From: Mesostigma viride
Lineage: Eukaryota > Streptophyta > Mesostigmatophyceae > Mesostigmatales > Mesostigmataceae
Assembly: GCA_009746045.1 (NCBI GenBank)
Contig: RPFO01000312.1
Coordinates: forward strand, 662,323-726,322
Length of the DNA: 64,000 nucleotides
Reading direction: 5' to 3'
Under the pieces are notes generated by a model. That model saw only the letters and a program-made list of their open reading frames with translations. It did no database searches and was not told the origin of the DNA. The position numbers and the translations under genes were made by a program. Shown one piece after another: positions 36,828 through 46,537 of this stretch (the stretch's first letter is position 1; every line of letters begins with the position of its first letter).

Positions 36828-38100
36828 TCACATGATACGGCATTGGAATATCCCATGTCTCCATCACTTGCACTTTGTGCGCACCGAGCCACCCATGCAG
36901 TCGCCCACCCATGCAGCCACCTGGCCACCCACCCACACAACTACTCACACACTCACGTGCCCGTACACCTAAACACCCACCCGTCCACCCACCCAGTGAC
37001 CCACCCACCCAGCCAGCTGCGCCCGTGCTAACCCACCTTTTATAACCACGCGTGCACCTAGGCACCCAACCACCTACCAACCCACTTGGACATCCACCCA
37101 CCCACCAAGGCACCTGCGCAACCCACGTACCAATCAGGTAATGAGGAGGCATTCACCCATCCGATGCGCCAACCACCCAATCACCCAGCCACCTAAACAC
37201 CCAGCCAGCTGGCCCCATATGCACCCATGCGGCCGCCCACCCTTGACCCACCCACGCACCTACAAGTACCCACTCAACCACTCACTCCCCCCACACCCTT
37301 ATACCCACTGACCCACCCACACATGCATTTTCTCAGCCAGCCAGCCACCTACCTCACCCCCAACGTGCACAGCCCTTCACCTGCGATAGGTGAGACGGTC
37401 CCAACCATAAACCCATCCACGCATCCATATCTGTGCGCGCACCTGTCCATCTACCCGTCCCTTCGCCCACCCACCCACACAGTCATCTACACATCCACCA
37501 GCCACCAACCACCAATGGCCTACCCACCAACCCACCCACCCACACGCATCCCTAACCAACCAACCACCAACCCACCACCCTCAATACCGTGCCATTGTTT
37601 CACTCACGAATCCAACAACCCACCCACTTCGCAGTCCCCAAAGCCTATCAATCACCCAGCCACCTGGACATCTACCTATGACCGACCACCCTTGTACTCA
37701 TCCACCCACCATGACCAGCCAGCCAGCCAGCCACCCTCTCCAGCTGCCTGTGCTCCCAGCTACTCGGCCAGCCATTTACCAAGGCATCCACCTTTCAGCC
37801 AGCCACCTGCCATTGAACCCACCTACGCCTAGGCATCCCTTGAAGCATCTATAGCCTAAGCCTCCCACACAAGACTTCCTGGGCAACCAACCAACCAACC
37901 AGTCACCCAGCAACACAACCACCTAACCACCTAAACACTCGACAACCCAATTACCGAACCACCTAACTACCCAACACCCAAACCAGCCAGGCATGAGCCC
38001 GCCCTTTTGCCCTCGCATGCCCGCACCATCGCAACCCCCCATAAACGCCCCGCTCACCTAGCCAGCCACACGCCCAGCCAGCCACCTGCTCAACTCACGC
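36828..38100 (-). repeat. CCACCCAC-rich repeat, inverted partner of 27,281-27,935
   Basis: Low-complexity ACCCACCC sequence. 36,828-37,020 aligns as reverse complement with about 27,740-27,930. The long + frame at 37,227-37,832 (Pro/Thr/His-rich) is a repeat artefact. Confidence 0.75.
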
Positions 38101-38149
38101 ATGAAGGCAATATCAGCCATGCATGGCCTCACCTTGCATCACTTGCATT

Positions 38150-38860
38150 GCCTGGCTAATTTGCATGAGGCAGCTTCCATCTCGTGGTAAGCAATTGCAA
38201 AGGCATTTTCTTCATAGTAATGAATGAGAAACAACGTCGCAAACGCTCTCCTTGCCCTCTTTGAAGCAGTATATAAATCAGAAAGACAAGGGAAAATATC
38301 TGGACAAGGTGGCAATAACCACTGCATAATGCCCTTGAGAAAGTCTTATTAATCCAGCTCTCTACCCTTTGAGAAGCTGCCTTGCCCCTTAGCAACGATT
38401 CTGGGACCTCTAGCTCGCTCACCTCGCTTAATCTGCGCTTCTTCATGGCTGCCGGGAGATGCGAAGCGTGAGCCCAGCGGGTCGTGGCGAGGTCGTCTGC
38501 CCAACCCATCACATCTCGAAACCGCATTGACGGCTAATAAAAAATGATGAACCCCTTTGCCTTTTGTATCTAGCGTCAAAGGAACAATAAACTCGCTTGG
38601 AAAACACTGTCGCAAAGAGCTTTCTACAGGCATTATAAGCAATTTTCGCAGCTTTTACCGCACTTACTGCACATCCGGAAGACCATTAGCGACCTTTGCG
38701 CGGAATCTTGGGCACGCCATATGTCCTGCTGGCTTATTGCCGCAGGCTGGGCAGTACAGGAAGGTCGGGCATAGCCTAAAGAGCTAATTATCTGACGACA
38801 AAGACATGTATTGTACGAAGCAAGAAACAGACGGATTTCGCGCCCCATATTTATTCAGGC
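38150..38860 (-). pseudogene. Possible broken gene with a zinc-knuckle-like motif
   Basis: On the minus strand CPACGNKPAGHMAC (about 38,750-38,710), a CxxCx6Hx2C arrangement, lies in one frame. Protein-like stretches in two other frames follow (PSEFIVPLTLDTKGKGVHHF; RLSEVSELEVPESLLRGKAA). Introns or frameshifts would be needed. It might be a gag remnant; I do not recognise it. Confidence 0.3.
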
Positions 38861-39575
38861 GAATGCCGGAGAAAAAAAAGCGAAACTCAGAAAACGAAAA
38901 CACTAACGTTTTCGGGGATATTGTAACGCATAATCTGAGCTATCGTGCCGGGATTTTAATCTCCTCTCGTAACCAGGACTTTTAGACACGTACCACCGAG
39001 AAATCTGGTTTTCGCGAAAAAAAATGGTGCGCTGCGAAAAAACAATTTGTCCCGTTCAATTCCCTCGTCGCAATCACAGCTCATATCATTCCAAAATTAT
39101 TCCATGGATTAACCGTGATGTAAGCTTCGTTTTGACACCTCGAGCGGCTGCAGTGACGCAAGTTTCAAAACGCTAGCTGATACTCGACCGCCATGGGTGT
39201 TTTCGTCATTTTCGTCTCTGGGGTCGCGGGAAAAATCGAGATGACGACCTCCGAGTCTCGGTCACTGTAATGCCCAGCTCGTAACCGGCAGTGACCGTCG
39301 CGTGTCCGCCCCTGTAACCCCCGGTCTGTCAGTCAGTAACCCCCGGTCGCGTTTCCGTTTCTATACGTCGGTTGACCGTTTTTTACCGTTTTGCCCCCCG
39401 TTTTCTTCCGAGGCATTTAAGTCCAGATCTGAAGTAGGGTGGATCTCGCAGTGCCAGGTGCGTCGATTGAAAAAACGGCCGAAATCGGACAAACAAAGTT
39501 AACATAGGTTGATGGAACCGGTATTTTCCGGGGGGGCTCAAACACAGCCATTTTCGATGAGTGTGGTGGGGTATT
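38861..39575. other. Spacer, no gene recognised
   Basis: Mixed sequence with CCCCCGGT and ACCGTTTT words near 39,310-39,400. The last 40 bp (CAGCCATTTTCGATGAGTG, then TGGTGGGGTATTGCTATG) is the inverted copy of the flank at 30,974-31,013. Confidence 0.4.
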
Positions 39576-39577
39576 GC

Positions 39578-39945
39578 TATGCTCCCTCCCTCCCTCCCTC
39601 CCTCCCTCCCTCCCTCCCTCCCTCCCTCCCTCCCTCCCTCCCTCCCTCCCTCCCTCCCTCCCTCCCTCCCTCCCTCCCTCCCTCCCTCCCTCCCTCCCTC
39701 CCTCCCTCCCTCCCTCCCTCCCTCAATCCCTCCCTCCCTCCCTCCCTCCCTCCCTCCCTCCCTCCCTCCCTCCCTCCCTCCCTCCCTCCCTCCCTCCCTC
39801 CCTCCCTCCCTCCCTCCCTCCCTCCCTCCCTCCCTCCCTCCCTCCCTCCCTCCCTCCCTCCCTCCCTCCCTCCCTCCCTCCCTCCCTCCCTCCCTCCCTC
39901 CCTCCCTCCCTCCCTCCCTCCCTCCCTCCCTCCCTCCCTCCCTCC
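39578..39945. repeat. (CCCT)n microsatellite
   Basis: About 370 bp, a single AAT interruption near 39,724, ending in CATCCATCCATG. It is cleaner than the arrays at 25.9 and 30.7 kb. Confidence 0.97.
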
Positions 39946-40169
39946 ATCCATCCATGATAAAATTTGGTCGGGTAAATTGCAATAGACTCGCCTTTTGATG
40001 ACGAACACGCCGATCTAATTTTTGGCAGCCATCGCCCAGGATTTCGCAAGTTATCGCCAGCGGCCTGCCCAGCAGATCTCGCTATTTTTCTGCACATTAT
40101 GGCGGCACCACGCACGTGATCAGTGTGCCTGCGCCCCCTGCCCTCGTCTAGGTGCTATTAAACGTAGCT

Positions 40170-40664
40170 ATGGAGGTCCCCGCATCGTCTTCAGCTCTTG
40201 CCGCCGATTCTATTGATGCCCAGATTGCTGCAAACAAAATCGCCCACGACATTGTCGTCGCCAAGAACGCCGCTGACAAGCGATCCAAGACTTCGGAAGC
40301 AACTTCGGAAGCAACTCCGATAGCGGCTGAAACCTCCTTGCCGGACGCCATTTCTTCCTCATTCTACATGCCAGGCCAGCGTTTAAGCCTGGCAGACATC
40401 GATACCTTACTCGCCTACAACGACGCCGCTGTGACAAGCGTGCTGAAGCTCCGCAACGACAACGACGCCCCGATTCGCCACCCTAAGAGCGGCCAGGTTA
40501 TGGAGGCTGCTTCGGATGAATGGCCTCATTGGGATGAGCGCCAGCGTCGGCTTGCCTGTCTTATTTCGTGCTGCCCTGAACTTGTCGAGCTGCCGGCGAC
40601 GACCATCGCCAGGCCAGCAGTTAAAGCCCCCGACCGGCTGAGCTATGGCGGTCGGTCACGTTGA
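40170..40664 (+). CDS. Unrecognised 164-aa protein
   Basis: The ATG at 40170 (CTATGGAGG) fits better than an upstream in-frame alternative. The N-terminal half is Ala/Ser/Thr-rich with a near-repeat KTSEATSEAT; the C-terminal half includes RLSLADIDTLLAYNDAAV, DEWPHWDERQRRLACLISCC and a basic tail. I recognise no domain. It could be a gag-like or host ORF. It lies 290 bp left of the 9.35-kb TIR-bounded segment, outside it. Confidence 0.4.
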   Translation: MEVPASSSALAADSIDAQIAANKIAHDIVVAKNAADKRSKTSEATSEATPIAAETSLPDAISSSFYMPGQRLSLADIDTLLAYNDAAVTSVLKLRNDNDAPIRHPKSGQVMEAASDEWPHWDERQRRLACLISCCPELVELPATTIARPAVKAPDRLSYGGRSR

Positions 40665-40956
40665 GCTTGGGATAAGGTGAACACAGAGAACTGCATGCTG
40701 TCGGAGCTGGCCAACCACTGGTTTATGTCTTAGCCAGCAAAGCCTATCCGGTTAGCCGTAACCTTTGGACAAGCTAGCTGTCCGTACCGACCCGGATAAG
40801 GCCCCGGACTGGGGCCTAGGTGGCGCCGGCCCTAGGCGCCGCCCTTAGACCGGTCGACCGCATCGGACCGCCGGATTATAGCCGGCGGCTTAGCGGACGC
40901 TACAGTAGCGGAAGGCGTGCGGACGGACATGGGGAACTTAGAGCCAGATCCTAGGG
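40665..40956. other. GC-rich palindromic spacer
   Basis: Self-complementary words GGGCCTAGGTGGCGCCGGCC / CCTAGGCGCCGCCC and CCGCCGGATTATAGCCGGCGG. No gene is seen. It ends at the 30-bp inverted repeat. Confidence 0.5.
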
Positions 40957-40986
40957 CGGGTGGTTTTACCGGATTAGGATACATTT
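40957..40986 (+). repeat. Left terminal inverted repeat (30 bp)
   Basis: A perfect match to the reverse complement of 50281-50310. Confidence 0.95.
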
Positions 40987-41060
40987 GCACGGCTTCAAAT
41001 GTATCCTAAATGCACCATTGGCAAACATGGTTTCTGGACATGGTCGATATCATTCATATG

Positions 41061-41093
41061 TTTGGCAAGCATGATATGATCATGCTTGCCAAA
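41061..41093. repeat. 15-bp-arm perfect hairpin
   Basis: TTTGGCAAGCATGAT, loop ATG, then the reverse complement, 75 bp inside the left TIR. Confidence 0.9.
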
Positions 41094-41880
41094 GATGTTG
41101 TCTCTTTTCATATTTCACACATATATTATCGGCCTCGGCGTGCCATGCTTCCACGTTTGTTGTCTCTTTTCATATCTTGTAAATATGATCAATAAAATTC
41201 CAAACATGACCATGTTGGAGACTTCAAGTGGAGCATCATGATTACTGTTTTCACTATTACGTAACCCATGGTTCATGTTAACATGGCATAATGAGCAATC
41301 CTATTGACCCCATGACTAATGGTGAAGTTAATAAAGTTACATCGTGGCACGTCACTATAGCATCAAGTTGCATCATTGTGCATAAAGTAGTTTAGCACTG
41401 AGTTGGCATGCCAACACCAGGTACACTAAATAAATTAAAACCAGAATTGATAAACAACCCAGTATCCAAATACAGTATCCATATATATGCAGGTCGTACT
41501 ACAGGTACAGCCACGGCTGCCACGCGGCTTCTGCAGCGATCACGCTCTTTCTCCAAGACAATTGCTCTACTGGTCCCTACAGGTCGGTCGACTTGGACCA
41601 TGATGCGTCAAGAACAGTTAATTGACCGACTTAAACAAGATGTTTGTCTACATGCAGCTGTCTGCACCTAACTAACGCGAAACCGCGTGCTACCAAATAT
41701 AGGGGGAAATGCATGAGTAACACATGTCAACGCACAACCGGTGGAAATCACGCGATACCAACCGCGGCAACAGTGGTGTGAACATAGCGGGCACTGACAT
41801 GCAAAAAAGCACCAGCAGCGGCATCAGTAGCAAATTGTAGTAGCGGAACAATAGCCACTACATCAATGCAACAACACATC
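41094..41880. other. Left subterminal region, no gene recognised
   Basis: GTTGTCTCTTTTCATAT occurs twice (about 41,099 and 41,159). A + frame of 87 aa at 41,408 is unrecognised. Confidence 0.4.
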
Positions 41881-42260
41881 AGCCCAGCAACACAGCAGCA
41901 GCATGACCGTAGCACAGCAGCAGCACAACTGTAGCACATCAACACGGCCGCATAGCAAGAGCACAAGTCAGCGCAGCAGCAACTTAGTATGCCGATTCCT
42001 GAATTTCCTATCAGTGGACTATAGTCCATTGATAGGAAATTCACGAATAGGCAGTACTAGCTCAGCAGCACGGCAGCAATGCAGCAGTGCATCAACACAG
42101 CAGCACGGCAGCAGCACGACAGCAATACATCAGCGGCACGGCAGCAATGCAGCAACACATCAGCACAATAGCACAGCAGCAGCACGGCAGCAATGCAGCA
42201 GCAGTAGCATGGCAGCACAGCAGCAGCAGCAGCAGCACATGAGCAGCTCAATGACAACAA
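41880..42260. repeat. Degenerate CAGCA / AGCAC repeat
   Basis: Imperfect AGCAGCAGCACAGC-type sequence gives Ser/Gln or Cys/Ala/Leu frames. It lies just downstream of the minus-strand gene stop. Confidence 0.75.
41990..42053. ncRNA. Near-perfect 30-bp-arm hairpin, pre-miRNA-like
   Basis: Arms 41990-42019 and 42024-42053 pair at 27 of 30 positions with a 4-nt loop TATA (centre TCCTATCA...TGATAGGA). It could be a foldback small-RNA precursor or a tiny MITE; expression is unknown. Confidence 0.45.
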
Positions 42261-42273
42261 CGCTGCTTGCGCT

Positions 42274-43804
42274 TCAGCAGTCGTCGTCGTCGTCATCGTC
42301 ATCGGCAAGGATGAGCGCTCGCTTCCGACGCCGGGAGGCGCCTGCGTTGTTGTTCTCCGCCACAACGTCGCTGGGTGGAACCATCTCGCGCAATCGAGCC
42401 TCGGCCAGGGTGATATCCGGCGCTTGCAACGCAGGGACGACCACACCGGGGCACCCGCAGATCTGTGCCTCCAGCTCGTGGAGAGGCACGCAAGAAACCG
42501 CGTCCTCCTCCCAACGGGCACCCCAGTACATGGCTACCATGTCGTTTTGCGTGTCGACAACAGCGACACGACCATGGTACCTGCCGTCCCGGCTTTCGGT
42601 GCGACCGTCCGCGGATGTCACACGCTCCGACGCCCAATGACACACGACTTGCCCTACGAGGTTGCGGCTGCCACTCTTGACCTGCAGCGTTACGCCTTCC
42701 CAGCATGCCTTCGCCATGCCGACGATGCCCTTCGAGCATTCAGCATCTTGCCACTTCACGACCGGGTGTTCCGCGTCATAGGGCACCTCCTTCAGCGCCT
42801 TTAGGCACTCCTTGGTGAGCTTTTTGTTCGCACCCAAGGAGACTCCATGGGGCGGCTGACCTCGCTTGCCCACCACTTGTGTCAAGACGAGGTCTGAGGC
42901 GGTGATGATCACCGTGTGCGCCGCAGTGGTTGGCGGATGGGGCCATTGCGCAATGTCTGTATTCCACGGGTGCCACGTGTCATGCAAATGCGTAGCGCGG
43001 TATACAAAGAGCTCAATAGAAGGTTGGCCGCCATCCTCCTTCGCAACCACCTCCTTGATGATGCCAAAGAGGACTGGAGTCCACGTGAGCTTCGAGTTGC
43101 AGAGAATACCAGCTGAAGGGTGCCAGTATAGAACAGCGGAGCCTTTCTCAACGCCTTGCATGCGCTTCAAGTAAGCGACCTTGGCTGCCATGGCCCTGTC
43201 TTCTGCCGCCCATTCCTGCTGTGTGTGGCCATCATGACGAACTCGGTCTACCAGCGGGGTGACGCGCACCGCCTCTGCGTCGACCAACGCCATGAAGTGC
43301 TCTTCTTGCGTCGGTGGTGGTTCAGGCGCTGCATCGTGCTCACGCAGGGCGGAGATGTCCGCGCGAGATGGCCACGGCAAAGGGCGCCACTCCTCAGGCA
43401 CCTCCTCAGGGGCATGTGGGACTTGACTTGCGAAAAAAGGCCTTGTTTGGCTTGATGGTGTCGGGCGGAAAGTACCACTGCCAGATGCCATGGGGCAACT
43501 TCTCGACCCTTGTTTTGATCGACTCCAGCTCCTTCCCCAGAAACTCCATGTTCAATGGTGCGAAGGCTGGGGTGTCCTGCAACATCGGAATGCGGTCTGG
43601 ATCCACAAGTCGGACGCCAAACAGCGGCCGCCCCTCCGCATCAAACCTGTAAGGCTGTGTCATCGCCTTCCCGCACCGTGGCGCGCCTTCCTGTCGAGTC
43701 CCCGCGGGCTGCCACGGCGTCTTTTGGGACTCCGTGGTCCGGTAGGACAACCAGGTCTCTGTGTTGCCCTGTACCTGGAAGAAGACGGCGTGGTGCACCT
43801 TCAT
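42274..43804 (-). CDS. Unknown protein of about 510 aa, one frameshift in a T6 run
   Basis: A first frame from ATG 43804 (MKVHHAVFFQVQG) runs to about 43,435, where six T's (CCTTTTTTCGC) coincide with a switch to a second frame that continues 380 aa to the stop at 42274; a one-base error or mutation there explains it. Features: GIWQWYFPPDTIKPNK, a Pro/Glu-rich linker, VLYWHPSAGILCNSKLTWTPVLFGIIKEV, then YHGRVAVVDTQNDMVAMYW, which looks like a second small beta-barrel (Tudor/SH3-like by eye only), and an Asp8 C-terminus. No catalytic signature is recognised. It is divergently oriented to the gene at 45645. Confidence 0.55.
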
Positions 43805-43959
43805 TGAGCGACCGCGTTTTCAGAAGCAATATGTAAAGCCCGCCCACAAATCGGATTTCTTTACGAAAAACCTGTTTTACATTCGATGGGGTCTTGACAG
43901 ATTCAAGCAGCAATACTCGTTTCTACCTGCGTGCGACTGCAGCGGCCGAGTGCTGCAAC

Positions 43960-45475
43960 TTGCCTTCACGTCCCAGTCTTCACGTGACAGTCCTGGTCTT
44001 CACGTCTTCACGTCTTCACGTCTTCACGTCTTCACGTCTTCACGTCTTCACGTCTTCACGTCTTCACGACTTCACCTGAACTTGCGGCGTATCGTATCTT
44101 TGATACCTTGCATGCACGTCTTCACGTCTTCACGTCTTCACCGCGTCTTCACCTGTCTTCACCACGTCTTCACGTCTTCGCGTCTTCACGTCTTCACGGC
44201 TTCACCTGAACACCTGAACTTCACCTGAACTTGCCGTATCGTGTCTTCACGTCTTCACGTCTTCACGTCTTCACGTCTTCACGTCTTCACCGCGTCTTCA
44301 CCTGTCTTCACCACGTCTTCACGGCTTCGCGTCTTCACGTCTTCACGGCTTCACCTGAACATCTGAACTTCACCTGAACTTGCCGTATCGTGTCTTCACG
44401 TCTTCACGTCTTCACGTCTTCACGTCTTCACGTCTTCACCGCGTCTTCACCTGTCTTCACCACGTCTTCACGGCTTCACGTCTTCACGTCTTCACGGCTT
44501 CATCTGAACACCTGAACTTCACCTGAACTTGCCGTATCGTGTCTTCACGTCTTCACGTCTTCACGTCTTCACGTCTTCACGTCTTCACCGCGTCTTCACC
44601 TGTCTTCACCACGTCTTCACGGCTTCGCGTCTTCACGTCTTCACGGCTTCACCTGAACATCTGAACTTCACCTGAACTTGCCGTATCGTGTCTTCACGTC
44701 TTCACGTCTTCACGTCTTCACGTCTTCACCGCGTCTTCACCTGTCTTCACCACGTCTTCACGGCTTCACGTCTTCACGTCTTCACGGCTTCACCTGAACA
44801 CCTGAACTTCACCTGAACTTGCCGTATCGTGTCTTCACGTCTTCACGTCTTCACGTCTTCACGTCTTCACGTCTTCACGTCTTCACGGCTTCACCTGAAC
44901 ATCTGAACTTCACCTGAACTTGCCGTATCGTGTCTTCACGTCTTCACGTCTTCACGTCTTCACGTCTTCACCGCGTCTTCACCTGTCTTCACCACGTCTT
45001 CACGGCTTCACGTCTTCACGTCTTCACGGCTTCACCTGAACACCTGAACTTCACCTGAACTTGCCGTATCGTGTCTTCACGTCTTCACGTCTTCACGTCT
45101 TCACGTCTTCACGTCTTCACCGCGTCTTCACCTGTCTTCACCACGTCTTCACGGCTTCGCGTCTTCACGTCTTCACGGCTTCACCTGAACACCTGAACTT
45201 CACCTGAACTTGCCGTATCGTGTCTTCACGTCTTCACGTCTTCACGTCTTCACGTCTTCACCGCGTCTTCACCTGTCTTCACCACGTCTTCACGGCTTCA
45301 CGTCTTCACGTCTTCACGGCTTCACCTGAACACCTGAACTTCACCTGAACTTGCCGTATCGTGTCTTCACGTCTTCACGTCTTCACGTCTTCACGTCTTC
45401 ACCGCGTCTTCACCTGTCTTCACGTCTTCACGGCTTCACGGCTTCACGTCTTCACGGCTTCACCTGAACACCTGA
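43960..45475. repeat. 8-bp minisatellite (TCTTCACG)n with a roughly 150-bp higher-order unit
   Basis: Runs of GTCTTCAC alternate with a cassette containing GGCTTCACCTGAACA, CCTGAACTTCACCTGAACTTG and CCGTATCGTG. About nine higher-order units are present. It separates the two divergent genes and would contain both promoters. Confidence 0.93.
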
Positions 45476-45644
45476 ACTTTGCGTATCGTATCTTTCAGAC
45501 ATTGCATCATTTGCATGCCTTGGAGCTGCACGTCTTCAAGCAGTGTCACCCAGTTCCCGCTTGATTCAAATGCACTTCGCGCTTGAATTCGCGACTTCGC
45601 CCCGCTCAAGGTGGAAAGAATGATGGGCACTAGCCACGGGAACT

Positions 45645-46062
45645 ATGCCCGATGCTGATAGCCGAAGCGATGACATGGACGAATTGATTGATTTGTGTTA
45701 TGCCGGGGACGATTGTAGAAAATGGGTGCTAGGAAAGAAATCTGGTGCCATGAAAGTAGATTTTTTGGCCGGTGCAAACCACCAATGCGCCGGCCGATGT
45801 GGCAAGGTCCTGCACGGCATCTGTACGCATATTTTCAGGCACGCAGAAGACGGTGACGGCACGGAATGGCAATGCTCTGACTGCGGCGGCCCTCGACGCA
45901 CCCAGCCAGAGCGTACCCAGCCGCTGCCGCCGCCGACCCCCGTACTGGTGGGCGTGGAACAGACGATGAGAGAGATGCAACGAGCTATGGAGAACCAAAG
46001 CAAGAAGGTTGAAGAGCTTGGTTTGCAGCTGCGTCAAGAGGTGCAGAAACAAGTGGTCCAGC

Positions 46063-46098
<36 letters not shown>

Positions 46099-46171
46099 TG
46101 CAGCAGCAACTGCAGCAGCAACTGCAGCAGCAACTGCAGCAACAACTGCAGCAGCAACTGCAGCAACAACT

Positions 46172-46233
<62 letters not shown>

Positions 46234-46294
46234 TGCAGCAGCAACTGCAGCAGCAACTGCAGCAACAACTGCAGCAGCAACTGCAGCAACAACT

Positions 46295-46353
<59 letters not shown>

Positions 46354-46414
46354 TGCAGCAGCAACTGCAGCAGCAACTGCAGCAACAACTGCAGCAGCAA
46401 CTGCAGCAACAACT

Positions 46415-46452
<38 letters not shown>

Positions 46453-46501
46453 TGCAGCAGCAACTGCAGCAGCAACTGCAGCAGCAACTGCAGCAACAAC
46501 T

Positions 46502-46537
<36 letters not shown>

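Noticed and set aside
43960-45475. CRISPR-like array
   Set aside because: The 8-bp TCTTCACG runs and about 150-bp higher-order units have no constant 25-40-bp repeats with unique spacers, and the sequence is eukaryotic.
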